Below are positions 38,460-47,235 of a stretch of DNA of 64,000 nucleotides, in pieces. Position 1 is the first letter of the stretch. The number at the start of each line of letters is the position of its first letter. The position numbers and the translations under genes are program-made. The DNA comes from an uncultured Pelagibacteraceae bacterium (GTDB lineage: Bacteria > Pseudomonadota > Alphaproteobacteria > Pelagibacterales > Pelagibacteraceae), in NCBI GenBank assembly GCA_902547535.1, contig CACCOB010000001.1, positions 186,001 through 250,000 on the forward strand. Reading direction: 5' to 3'. Under the pieces are notes generated by a model that saw nothing but the letters and a program-made list of their open reading frames with translations, was not told the DNA's origin and made no database searches.

Positions 38460-39328
38460 TGAAGATAATAATTCTAATTCCAGTCTTTAATGACTTTAAA
38501 TCTGCCTCAAAATTAATTGAAGAAATCAATATTAATATTTCTGAGCTTAAAGCAGAATTTTCAGTAATAGTAGTGAATGATGCTTCAACAGAGGAAAAAA
38601 TTTTAGAAACTAAAAATTTGAATAATATTAAATCACTAAAATTAATAAATATGAGAAATAATAAAGGACATGCACGTTGTATTGCAGCTGGGCTTAAACA
38701 TATTTCAGAAAATGAAGATTTTGACTATGTAATTCCAATGGATGGTGATGGAGAAGACAGGCCTGAAGAGATAGGAAAATTTGTAGAAAAGATTAAAGAT
38801 AAACCCAATAATACCATTGTTGGAGAAAGAGTTAAAAGATCAGAAGGCTTAATTTTTAAAATCTGTTATTTTTTTCATAAAATTTTAACTTATACATTTA
38901 CAGGAAAATTTATTAAATTCGGAAATTTCACTTGTCTTACAAAACAAACTGTTAAAAAATTAATCGAAGAGAAAGCAACTTGGAGTAGTTTTTCTGGTTC
39001 TTTGGCAAAAACAGAAAATAACTTAATTAAATCTCCTTCAATAAGAGGATCAAGATACTTTGGTCCCTCAAAGATGAGTTTCATAAATTTAATAAATCAT
39101 TCTTTGGCAATAATAGCTGTCTTTAAAACAGGTGTTATTTTTAGATCGATAGCATTTTATGCAATATATTTAATAATAATTGCTGAATATATAAGTATAA
39201 TTACAGCAATACCTCTAGCTATAATCATTATTTTTGGTCTGGTTATATTAAAAATCTCAGGTAGAGAAAATATGAATGAGTTTAATAATTCTTTAACAAA
39301 TATTTCAGATATTGACATTTTAAAGTAG
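38459..39328 (+). CDS. GT2 glycosyltransferase, polyprenyl-phosphate sugar synthase (GtrB/DPM1-like)
   Basis: 289 residues. Seen: GT-A start ILIPVFNDFKSASKLIEEI, NDAST at 40-44, DGDGEDRPEE with the metal-binding Asp95/Asp97, a substrate-site GNFTCLTKQ, and two C-terminal membrane helices (about 215-275). This layout is typical of enzymes making polyprenyl-phosphate-sugar, the donor used by a GT39-type transferase such as the one two genes upstream. The sugar is unknown. 36 bp separate it from the following operon. Confidence 0.86.
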   Translation: MKIIILIPVFNDFKSASKLIEEININISELKAEFSVIVVNDASTEEKILETKNLNNIKSLKLINMRNNKGHARCIAAGLKHISENEDFDYVIPMDGDGEDRPEEIGKFVEKIKDKPNNTIVGERVKRSEGLIFKICYFFHKILTYTFTGKFIKFGNFTCLTKQTVKKLIEEKATWSSFSGSLAKTENNLIKSPSIRGSRYFGPSKMSFINLINHSLAIIAVFKTGVIFRSIAFYAIYLIIIAEYISIITAIPLAIIIIFGLVILKISGRENMNEFNNSLTNISDIDILK

Positions 39329-39364
39329 GCTATTTTATAATTAATTTGAAATTAATTTGATTTA

Positions 39365-40432
39365 ATGAAAGCAGTATATTCGTTTTTTTTAATTATCTTT
39401 TTTTGTTCTTCTCAATTTAACAAATCCCAGGCAATAAATTTAAGTGATTATTCTAAAGAAGAGCAAAAGCAATATAAAGAAATTAAACAAATGAAAAAGG
39501 ATGGAGTTAGTGGTAAAGATTGGATTGATAAAAAATATTGGATCAAAGATAAGAAAAATTTTTATCACAATATAGCTTCATTCCATACAGGAATTGAGGG
39601 TTTAAGAATAAAAAAAAAACAAATGCCAATTCTTGGAATTAAAGTAGGTGGAAATTGGAATTGGAAAAGTGGTAAGAAAAAACTTAACCAGGCTGCCTTT
39701 TCTGTAATTGGAGGAGATATTATAGAGAATGGCGAAATGGGATTGATAAAATCAAAAAATCATGCGTGGCATGGAGAAGAATTTTATCAAATTACAGGTT
39801 CATATGAAAATTGTAATCCACAATACTGGGAATTTAGAGAGTGTGATCATCATATGGGTTCAATACATAATGAATCTAGAGATAAACGAAAATGGACTAA
39901 GCTTTTATCAAAAGAAGGTGGAGAAGCTTGGATACATTTTGCAACTAAACCAGTAAGAAATATTTTATTCCCATTCAACAAATCAAGAAATTTCCATATA
40001 ATGCAATGTCATCCCAAAGGTGACACTATAACTTTTATGATTACCTATAAAAAAGGTCAACTAAAAGCAAATTTACAATTTTCAGAACCATATGAAAAAC
40101 ATTGGTTACTAAAAAAATTTAAAGTTAATGAATATAACGGTGCAGATGAATGGACAAGTGTCACAATACATTTGATAAACTCTACAAAAAGTGAAAAAGG
40201 AAGATTTAGAGTTTGGATTGACGATAATGAGAAACCAACAGTTGATTATACAGGGCGAACAGCTACAAAAAAAAGGTTAAATTGTTTTATTGCCTCTGGA
40301 CTTTATATCAATGGTGCTCAAACGGCGATTGATAAAAATACTTCCCAAGACTCAACAGTTTGGGCTGATGCAGTTGCTATTGCAAAAACAAAAGAAAAAC
40401 TTTTAAAATTGATAGAAAAAAAAGATAAATAA
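39365..40432 (+). CDS. Exported polysaccharide-lyase-like protein (heparin lyase I/PL20 fold, copy 1)
   Basis: 355 residues with a Sec signal peptide (leader to about residue 23, ending SQA). The mature part has the beta-jelly-roll pattern of heparin-lyase-I/glucuronan-lyase-type proteins: conserved HNESRDKRKW, GEAWIHFATKP, FHIMQCHPKGD, WTSVTIHLINS and GRFRVWIDDNEKPTVDY. Family members cut uronic-acid polysaccharides by beta-elimination. It is the most divergent of the three copies, so activity is not assured. First gene of a seven-gene operon (39365-47235); the TAA overlaps the next ATG. Confidence 0.62.
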   Translation: MKAVYSFFLIIFFCSSQFNKSQAINLSDYSKEEQKQYKEIKQMKKDGVSGKDWIDKKYWIKDKKNFYHNIASFHTGIEGLRIKKKQMPILGIKVGGNWNWKSGKKKLNQAAFSVIGGDIIENGEMGLIKSKNHAWHGEEFYQITGSYENCNPQYWEFRECDHHMGSIHNESRDKRKWTKLLSKEGGEAWIHFATKPVRNILFPFNKSRNFHIMQCHPKGDTITFMITYKKGQLKANLQFSEPYEKHWLLKKFKVNEYNGADEWTSVTIHLINSTKSEKGRFRVWIDDNEKPTVDYTGRTATKKRLNCFIASGLYINGAQTAIDKNTSQDSTVWADAVAIAKTKEKLLKLIEKKDK

Positions 40433-41859
40433 TGAAAAATTTTTATCGTAAAGTTGCTTTTGGTTTAGGACCTGATGAAAAAGTACCCTCAGATCCATTA
40501 GAATGGGCAAAAGACCAATTGAACGAAATCCCTGAATTTTCTTGGAAAGGTAAAATCTTACCAGAGAAAGAACTTAGAAATCATTATCGAGATTACGTTT
40601 ATGGAGATAGAAAAGTATTAAGAAAAAAATTTAAAAACGACAAAGATGGCTATAAAAGAGAAAAAAATAAGTTAAGGCATGCGACTGGACAAAAATTTTG
40701 GTGGAACCTTGAACTTTGCATAAGATATTCAGAAGCATTAAAAAGTGAAACACCAGTTTTAGCAAAACTTTGGTACTTTTGGGGTAATCATTTCGCAATC
40801 AGCGAAAAAGATTTTTTAGCGCAGTATACAACTGGAGCTTACCAAAGAGAGATCATTAGAGCTAACATGAATCAAAACTTTGAAAAAATGGCCCAAGAGG
40901 CAACTATTGGTTGGTCGATGATACATCACTTAGATAATGAACAGAACATAGGACCTAAGAGTCAAGAAGCTAAATGGGCAAGAGAAAAAGGGAAGACAAA
41001 AGGTGTAAATGAAAATCATGCAAGGGAGCTTCTTGAACTTCATACTGTGTCGCCAGATTGTGGATATACACAAGAAGATGTAATCCAAATGGCATATATA
41101 ATGAGTGGTTGGAGACCTAAGTGGGGAAAGAGAAGATTAGAGACTGGCGATGTCCATTTCAACCCTGACGCCCATGAGCCAGGTACTAAAATAGTTTTAG
41201 GTAAAAAATATAAAAGAGGTAGAAAAAGTTTATCAGTTGCAATTACAGATCTTGTTAATCACCCTTCTTGTAGAAAATTTATTGCAATGAAACTCTGTAG
41301 ATATTTAATTACAGATAACCCAACTCAAGAAATGATGGAACCAATTATAAATGCTTGGGAAAAATCAGATGGTTTTTTACCAGAGGTTCACAAAGCCGCT
41401 GTAGAAGTTGCTTTCAATTATTCTGATAAATATAATAAATTTCAGAATCCAGAAAACTGGCTTTTGCAAATGAGCAAAATGGCTGATGTTGATTTAATCC
41501 CATCTCCTTCGTTTATGGATCTTTATAAACTTGGAAATAAACCGATTAAGGATCAAAGAGCTTTAGAAAGATTGATGGATGAGCTTGGGCAACATCCTTA
41601 TTTAGCGAAACAACCAAATGGATGGTCAGATATGTCAGAGGATTGGATGTCACCAGAATTACTAATTAGAAGGCTGGTTTATGCAAGAGAGGCTTATTAT
41701 AAAAAGTCAGGTAAGTCACAGACAACTGAATTTTATGAGGAAATGATTGAAAAAAATTATGATGATCCAACTGAAATTTTACAAATTATAAATCAGCATA
41801 AAGAGCTTGTTCATAAACATGTAATTTTATTTAATTTACCGGAGACACTTAAATCATGA
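40432..41859 (+). CDS. DUF1800 family protein
   Basis: 475 residues. Seen: YRKVAFGLGPDEK at the very N-terminus, LWYFWGNHFAIS, ENHARELLELHTVSPDCGYTQEDV and MSGWRP, and a late AVEVAFNYSD; these are DUF1800 hallmarks. Function of the family is unknown; it is commonly encoded just ahead of a DUF1501 protein, as here (4-bp overlap). Oddity: no signal peptide is visible, while its partner has a Tat signal. Nearly every other operon member is exported, so co-export is one possibility. Confidence 0.88.
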   Translation: MKNFYRKVAFGLGPDEKVPSDPLEWAKDQLNEIPEFSWKGKILPEKELRNHYRDYVYGDRKVLRKKFKNDKDGYKREKNKLRHATGQKFWWNLELCIRYSEALKSETPVLAKLWYFWGNHFAISEKDFLAQYTTGAYQREIIRANMNQNFEKMAQEATIGWSMIHHLDNEQNIGPKSQEAKWAREKGKTKGVNENHARELLELHTVSPDCGYTQEDVIQMAYIMSGWRPKWGKRRLETGDVHFNPDAHEPGTKIVLGKKYKRGRKSLSVAITDLVNHPSCRKFIAMKLCRYLITDNPTQEMMEPIINAWEKSDGFLPEVHKAAVEVAFNYSDKYNKFQNPENWLLQMSKMADVDLIPSPSFMDLYKLGNKPIKDQRALERLMDELGQHPYLAKQPNGWSDMSEDWMSPELLIRRLVYAREAYYKKSGKSQTTEFYEEMIEKNYDDPTEILQIINQHKELVHKHVILFNLPETLKS

Positions 41860-43013
41860 AAATATCAAGAAGAAATTTTTTGAAAGGGTCAGCCACTACT
41901 TTATTTTTAGCTGGTTTTAATTTTCCAGTTTTAGCAAATACAGACAAGAAAAAAAATCTTGTAGTTATAATGTTAAGAGGTGGAATGGATGGTTTATGTG
42001 CTGTTCCAATAATAGGAGATAAGAATTTTGAGAAAAGAAGAAAAGATTTGATTTTAGATGAAACAATAAAGTTAAATTCTGATTTCGCACTTCATCCCAA
42101 ACTAAAGAATTTTCATAATTTGTGGCAAAATAATCTGGGAGCAATAGTTCATGCAACCAATATTCCATATACAAAAAGATCACATTTTGACGGTCAAAAT
42201 TTAATGGAAACAGGAGGTCATATACCTTACTCCATAAAATCTGGTTGGTTGGGAAGAGGAATGAAATTAGCAGAATTAAAAGGTGATGGTCTAGCATTAG
42301 CTTTACCAATGCCTTTACTTCTTAGAGGAATTCCTAGTAACGATAATTTTTACCCTTCAAAAAAAAGACTTCCAAGAACAGAACTTTTACAACTTTTAAA
42401 ATCAGTTTACACAGATAAATCCGAACATGACTTAGCAAATATGATGGAGATAATTGCTAACAGATCTATGATGAGTAGCGGTGGTACTTCGATGTCTCGT
42501 AAAAATTCGTCTTTAGCTTATAAAGCAGGTTTAGAATTAAAAAAAATTAATGGTCCAAGAGTTGCTGTTTTTGAAGTTGATGGTTTCGATACACATGCTG
42601 CACAAGGCGGAGTAAATGGTTCTCATTCAGATAGCTTAATTGAAATGGACTCAATTTTTAAAAGTTTAGAGAAAGGTCTAGGACCAGAAATTGAAAATAC
42701 TTTAGTCTTAACCCTAACAGAATTTGGCAGAACAATCGAACAAAATGGAGGACGTGGAACAGAGCATGGTTATGGATCTGCAATTTTTATGGCAGGTGGT
42801 CTTTTAAAAAAATCTCAAGTTTATACAGACTGGCCAGGACTTAAGCGAAAGGAATTATTTGAAGGAAGAGATTTAAATTCAACAATTGATGCTAGATCTG
42901 TCTATGCATCAGCTATGTCTACAGTTTTTGATACAGATTTTAAAAGAGTCCAAAAAGAAGTTTTCTGGGGAGATAAACTCCAAGATTTATCTGACAAATT
43001 ATTTAAAATTTAA
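41856..43013 (+). CDS. DUF1501 family protein with Tat signal
   Basis: 385 residues. The N-terminus carries a textbook Tat motif, SRRNFLKG, then a hydrophobic stretch and a cleavage region near residue 28. The mature protein shows DUF1501 features: VIMLRGGMDGL, RSHFDGQNLME, VFEVDGFDTHAAQGG, LTEFGRTIEQNGGRGTEHG. The fold is related to alkaline phosphatase/sulfatase enzymes, but no member has a settled activity. Tat export implies folding, perhaps with metal, before translocation. It overlaps DUF1800 by 4 bp. Confidence 0.9.
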   Translation: MKISRRNFLKGSATTLFLAGFNFPVLANTDKKKNLVVIMLRGGMDGLCAVPIIGDKNFEKRRKDLILDETIKLNSDFALHPKLKNFHNLWQNNLGAIVHATNIPYTKRSHFDGQNLMETGGHIPYSIKSGWLGRGMKLAELKGDGLALALPMPLLLRGIPSNDNFYPSKKRLPRTELLQLLKSVYTDKSEHDLANMMEIIANRSMMSSGGTSMSRKNSSLAYKAGLELKKINGPRVAVFEVDGFDTHAAQGGVNGSHSDSLIEMDSIFKSLEKGLGPEIENTLVLTLTEFGRTIEQNGGRGTEHGYGSAIFMAGGLLKKSQVYTDWPGLKRKELFEGRDLNSTIDARSVYASAMSTVFDTDFKRVQKEVFWGDKLQDLSDKLFKI

Positions 43014-44179
43014 TGAAAAAAATTTTGTTATTTATTTTTTTAATTTTACCAACGTTTGCCAACAGTTTTGACGAACACTATAGATTCGATCACTGGGCTT
43101 ATGAAAGAATTATGTTTGGAAAAACTGAAAGTCGTGAAGAAGCAAAAAAACTTTTAGACAGTTATAAACTTAATAATCTTGAGGTAAGAGATACAAATAA
43201 ACCTTATTTAGGAGCTATAATAGATGGTCATGCACATCCTAGAAAATCCACCGGAAGAGCTTTAGATATAGGTACTGAGTATTTTATAGAAGATTTGCCA
43301 ATGTTAACAAATAAGGCAAATGTTTTTATGTCTGTAATTATGGGAACTCCAAATACTTACAAATCAGAAGATAATTGGAATTATTATTATGATTTTGCTG
43401 CAGAGCATCAGAATGTTTTAACTAATTGTCATTCCAATTTTATTGGAATGTCAGCAAATAAAAAAAAATATAAGAACTCAGAAGTTAATAAAGAGTTTAA
43501 AGAAACTATTAAAAGATTTAAAAAAGGACAATGTTATGGATTGGGAGAAGCTGGACTAGTTCACTATAATAAAAAGAAAAAAAATCCCCCTTATGGTGGG
43601 TATCAACCGCAATTAGATTTAGATCTTAAGCACCCAATTATTGATAAGGCGTTCGAATTTGTCAATGAACACCGTATGCCGATTAATTTACACCTGGAGC
43701 CTTTTCATGAAATAGATGGGATAGATAGATTAACAGAGTTTAAAAATTTTTATAAAAAAAAATGTGAAAAATACCCCAACGCAAAAATTGTGATAGCTCA
43801 TACAGGAATGATGCCAACAAAAGACCTTGAAGAAATTTTTGATTATTGTCCTAATACATATACTGACTGGAAAATAGCATTTCATTGGTCTTCTCTTTGG
43901 GGCTTTGAGGATTTGCATATCCCAAATGATTATAGATTTAAATTACATGAGGTTTGGGCAAAATCGATGGAAAAATATTCCGATAGATATTTTTTTGGTT
44001 CTGATCATAAATTAGGTAAAAGCCCAGCACATGATGTTTTTGTTGAACACTATATGAAGCATGTTCGTTTGATGATTGGATCTTTAAGCCCAGATGTACA
44101 AGAAAAGATTGCATATAAAAATGCAGCTAAACTTTTTAAAATTAATCTTAATCAACCTTTAATTGTTGGCAAACAATAA
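43013..44179 (+). CDS. Exported amidohydrolase-superfamily protein
   Basis: 388 residues with a short Sec leader (MKKILLFIFLILPTFANS). Seen: metal-type motif DGHAHP (His73, His75), INLHLEP (His near 225), IVIAHTGMMP (His near 262) and FFGSDHK (Asp near 330), the ordered ligands of the amidohydrolase-2/TIM-barrel class. Substrate unknown; periplasmic members of this class may act on lactones, esters or amides. Within this operon, a modified-sugar substrate is an inference only. Starts on TAATG with the DUF1501 gene. Confidence 0.78.
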   Translation: MKKILLFIFLILPTFANSFDEHYRFDHWAYERIMFGKTESREEAKKLLDSYKLNNLEVRDTNKPYLGAIIDGHAHPRKSTGRALDIGTEYFIEDLPMLTNKANVFMSVIMGTPNTYKSEDNWNYYYDFAAEHQNVLTNCHSNFIGMSANKKKYKNSEVNKEFKETIKRFKKGQCYGLGEAGLVHYNKKKKNPPYGGYQPQLDLDLKHPIIDKAFEFVNEHRMPINLHLEPFHEIDGIDRLTEFKNFYKKKCEKYPNAKIVIAHTGMMPTKDLEEIFDYCPNTYTDWKIAFHWSSLWGFEDLHIPNDYRFKLHEVWAKSMEKYSDRYFFGSDHKLGKSPAHDVFVEHYMKHVRLMIGSLSPDVQEKIAYKNAAKLFKINLNQPLIVGKQ

Positions 44180-44182
44180 AAA

Positions 44183-45316
44183 ATGAAAAAAATTCTTTTA
44201 ACTTTATTTAGCATATTTTTATGTTTATCTGCTGAAGCAAAAGTTAAATCTAAAGATATATCTTTTCCTAAACATTTTTATATAGATAAGATTAAATCAT
44301 GCTCATATGTGGGTGGTGAGACTTTTAAATCTAAATATAAAAAAGCTAGAATTGAAAGCTTAATACGTTTAGATTGGATGAGTGAATGGGCGCTGGGTAA
44401 TTCTAGAAGTGTAAATCACCTAAATCTAACTGGTCCAATGAGCTCATATGCTGTTGCTACCCATAATGCAATTGGTAATAATGATAAAACTGACATTGAT
44501 GCCGCTAAAGGAATATTGATTAAAATAGCTAAAGCAAATGTTTTACTAGATACAATCGGTAAAGAAGAGTTAAAAAAGAAACCAAAATGTTGGAAAGATG
44601 GAAATCCCGAGGCACCTTGCTGGTATCATGCATATGAATTTGCAAGGGATGCTTTTACAAATTATTTGCTGATAGCAATTTATCTTAAAGATTACTTAAG
44701 TGATAAAGAAATTAAAATTGTTAACAAGTATATTAAAAAAATGCATAAAAAATTTATTAAGCCTGAAGAATTTTTAGAGAAAGAAAAAGGATTTTATGCA
44801 ATGGGAAACGGAGGAATTCCAAACTTAGCTTATGCTCATTGGACAAACAATAAAAAACTAGCAGCAAAAGAATTCAATTTTAGATTTAAAAATATAGAGG
44901 AAGTGTTTTATGATGATGGCTATATCAATAATAATTCTTTTAGAGGGTTTCGAGCCTTATGGTATCACTCTTATGGTTTAAATTCAGCTTTAGGTTACAT
45001 CTATTTAGCTAAAAATTGGGGGGCTAAAGTTCCAGACTTAGTTATGAATAGAATTACTAAAGCAGCAGAAGTATTAAATTTAGGGATCACTGATTATGAA
45101 AGTTTCTCCTCAAGAAAATACGATGGTAAGCAAAAAAATAATCAATATAAAAAACATAATGCTAGAAAGCACACACATCAAGAGGCTATAGCTATTGATA
45201 CCTTAATGGAAATGGTAACTGGAATAAAACATGAAAAAGATATTACTTATTTAGCCAAAAGATCAAAGTATGGCATAGACAATCTAATTGGATTTAATGC
45301 TAATTGTATAAAATGA
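44183..45316 (+). CDS. Exported AlgL-like (alginate lyase superfamily) protein
   Basis: 377 residues, Sec leader to about residue 20 (SAEA). The mature part is alpha-rich like the alpha/alpha-toroid of PL5 alginate lyases; DDGYINNNSFRGFRALWYHSYGL aligns in pattern with the AlgL block around its catalytic Arg/Tyr (RALxYHxYAL; quoted here across its length in short form). I do not see a clear Asn-Asn-His triplet, the other part of the PL5 active site (GNGGIPN lies near that position), so catalysis may differ. AlgL otherwise degrades alginate in the periplasm. 3 bp after the amidohydrolase; its TGA overlaps the next ATG. Confidence 0.6.
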   Translation: MKKILLTLFSIFLCLSAEAKVKSKDISFPKHFYIDKIKSCSYVGGETFKSKYKKARIESLIRLDWMSEWALGNSRSVNHLNLTGPMSSYAVATHNAIGNNDKTDIDAAKGILIKIAKANVLLDTIGKEELKKKPKCWKDGNPEAPCWYHAYEFARDAFTNYLLIAIYLKDYLSDKEIKIVNKYIKKMHKKFIKPEEFLEKEKGFYAMGNGGIPNLAYAHWTNNKKLAAKEFNFRFKNIEEVFYDDGYINNNSFRGFRALWYHSYGLNSALGYIYLAKNWGAKVPDLVMNRITKAAEVLNLGITDYESFSSRKYDGKQKNNQYKKHNARKHTHQEAIAIDTLMEMVTGIKHEKDITYLAKRSKYGIDNLIGFNANCIK

Positions 45317-46224
45317 AAAAACTTTTAATTATCTTTTTTATTTTAATTTTATCATCTTTTGCTCAAGCAAAAGATCCGCCTAAAAAATATTTAGATGAAA
45401 ATTATGTTTTTAAACACTCGAAATTTATAAAATGGCCAGAGAAAACAGGATCATGGGGTAAAATTGAAACACATGGACGTATCGCGCCAAATCCTTGGAA
45501 TTTAAGATATGAGACAAAAATTGTTAGAGATGGAAAATATTCATTACGTTTTGAAATGAGAGATGGTGATTGCCATCGACGAGATTGTGATAGATCTAAT
45601 AAAGCTGGACGGAGTGAAGTTATTTTTGAAGGAAATTATCCATCTAGTGCAAAAGGGCATATAGGAAATGTTTGGTATGCATGGTCTATGTATATCCCCG
45701 AAGGTACAAATCATATTAGACCTGCCTATACAATCTTAGGACAATTTAAAATGCCAAGTGACTATACTAAGCAATTGAATAGAGTTAATTCTTCTGGTTT
45801 TGATGAAGATTGTCCCGAAATACCAATAGTGTTCAAATTAGAAAGAGAAGGAGTTACAATTGAAAAAGATGGAGTGCTCCAATGCGAGGGGTATGGAAGA
45901 GAATTAATTATACCTACAAAGGCTTTGCACAACAAATGGCATGATTTTTTAATGAACGTAAATTGGACTGATAAAGAGGATGGTTTCATTGATTTATGGA
46001 TTAATGATAAATTAGTTTATCAATCAAAAGGCAAAACATTTGGTAAGTTGCTCAAAAGAAAAAAAGATGGAAAAAAAATGGGACCTAGTTTTCGTTTTGG
46101 AATTTACAATGGAAAAAGAAAAATTCCTGTAAAAACACAAGTTGCTTATTATGATTCTTTTAGAAGTGGAAAAAAATGTAAGAAAACAGCCTTATTTCAT
46201 GATTGTAATAATTTACCAAAATAA
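45313..46224 (+). CDS. Exported polysaccharide lyase-like protein (heparin lyase I/PL20 fold, copy 2)
   Basis: 303 residues from ATG 45313 (an in-frame TTG 9 bp earlier is less likely); Sec leader ends FAQA. This is the clearest of the three lyase-like proteins: KAGRSEVIFE, WYAWSMYIPEG, ILGQFKMP, KWHDFLMNVNWT, GFIDLWINDKLVYQ and SFRFGIYNG follow the Polysacc_lyase (heparin lyase I/glucuronan lyase) domain from end to end. Cys pairs (CHRRDC, DCPE/QCEG, KKCK/HDC) suggest disulfides in the periplasm. Expected action: endolytic elimination on a uronic-acid polymer; the target is unknown. Confidence 0.75.
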   Translation: MKKLLIIFFILILSSFAQAKDPPKKYLDENYVFKHSKFIKWPEKTGSWGKIETHGRIAPNPWNLRYETKIVRDGKYSLRFEMRDGDCHRRDCDRSNKAGRSEVIFEGNYPSSAKGHIGNVWYAWSMYIPEGTNHIRPAYTILGQFKMPSDYTKQLNRVNSSGFDEDCPEIPIVFKLEREGVTIEKDGVLQCEGYGRELIIPTKALHNKWHDFLMNVNWTDKEDGFIDLWINDKLVYQSKGKTFGKLLKRKKDGKKMGPSFRFGIYNGKRKIPVKTQVAYYDSFRSGKKCKKTALFHDCNNLPK

Positions 46225-46227
46225 TTT

Positions 46228-47235
46228 ATGAAAAAAATTTTAATCATTCTTCTATCTCTCTTGTTAATTCCATCATATTCGTACGCTGGTAAATGGCATA
46301 CAAATATGAAAAAGCAAGAGAGGATAGATTTTGCAAATTATGTTCTTAGAAATCAATCTAAAAATAAAATGGTTTTTAATCTTAGAAATGTTCCAAATCG
46401 TCCAGGTCTAATAAAATTTTTTGATAAATTAGAAGATAGAATGGGTGTTGCGGAAAAAGGAATTGAATTTAATTTAAGCTATTCAGATGTAGGGGATGAA
46501 ATGGACTGGAGTAGGTGGGGAAGTCCAGGTTTTGCTCAGAGATTTCAAATTATGGAGCCATATAAGCAAACTACAAAAAAAGGAAAAACAAAGTGGTATA
46601 GAGTTGGTTATTTTATTCCAAATGAAGTAGATACCGAGAAACATAATATCTCATTATTTGATTTTAAAATGCTTTATGGAAAAGGTGAAAAAACAGTTGG
46701 CCCTTCTTATAACTTAAATAACAATAGTTTTGCTTGGTTGTTCAATGGGCCAAATTATAGAGTTTCAAAAAATGAAGTTGATGAACAATTTTTCTTTGAT
46801 CATTATGTAGTTAATTTGGATCAAAAATTTTCTCCGTTGAAAGGTAAATGGGTAAATATTTTGATTAATGCTAAATGGTCTAAAGATGGATTTTTACATT
46901 TTTGGATAGATGGTAAGCTCAGATCTAGTTACTTCGGAGATGTTTTAGGTGGTGCTACTAGTGTGAGATTTAAATTTGGACCTTATAGAAATTATATGAC
47001 ATATGCTACTGATGCAGGTTTAACAATAAAAGACGCAATTATTCGTTATTCTAATGTGGGTAAAGCAAATTCCTGTGATGAACTATGGAGTGGATGTGAT
47101 GAAATAACAGGCCAGCTTAAAAATCAATCCCAAGTACATGGTGCTTCAGCAGTTGTACTTTGCAAACCAGCTGATGCAGATAACGATAGTACTTGTGAAA
47201 ATCTTGGCTATCCAAATAATCCTAGACCTTTTTAA
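46228..47235 (+). CDS. Exported polysaccharide lyase-like protein (heparin lyase I/PL20 fold, copy 3)
   Basis: 335 residues, Sec leader ending SYSYA. Shares the pattern of copy 2: YRVGYFIPNEV, SLFDFKMLYG, GKWVNILINAKWS, GFLHFWIDGKL, VRFKFGPYRN. A Cys-containing tail (NSCDELWSGCDE, VLCKP, STCENLG) is probably disulfide-bonded. Little similarity to copy 2 outside core strands, so the copies are old paralogues or separately gained. Last gene of the operon; its stop codon touches the stop of convergent umuC with no base between. Confidence 0.72.
   Translation: MKKILIILLSLLLIPSYSYAGKWHTNMKKQERIDFANYVLRNQSKNKMVFNLRNVPNRPGLIKFFDKLEDRMGVAEKGIEFNLSYSDVGDEMDWSRWGSPGFAQRFQIMEPYKQTTKKGKTKWYRVGYFIPNEVDTEKHNISLFDFKMLYGKGEKTVGPSYNLNNNSFAWLFNGPNYRVSKNEVDEQFFFDHYVVNLDQKFSPLKGKWVNILINAKWSKDGFLHFWIDGKLRSSYFGDVLGGATSVRFKFGPYRNYMTYATDAGLTIKDAIIRYSNVGKANSCDELWSGCDEITGQLKNQSQVHGASAVVLCKPADADNDSTCENLGYPNNPRPF

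Noticed and set aside
41965..42309. 114-codon minus-strand frame inside DUF1501
   Set aside because: Shadow of a well-supported gene; no domain or ribosome site.
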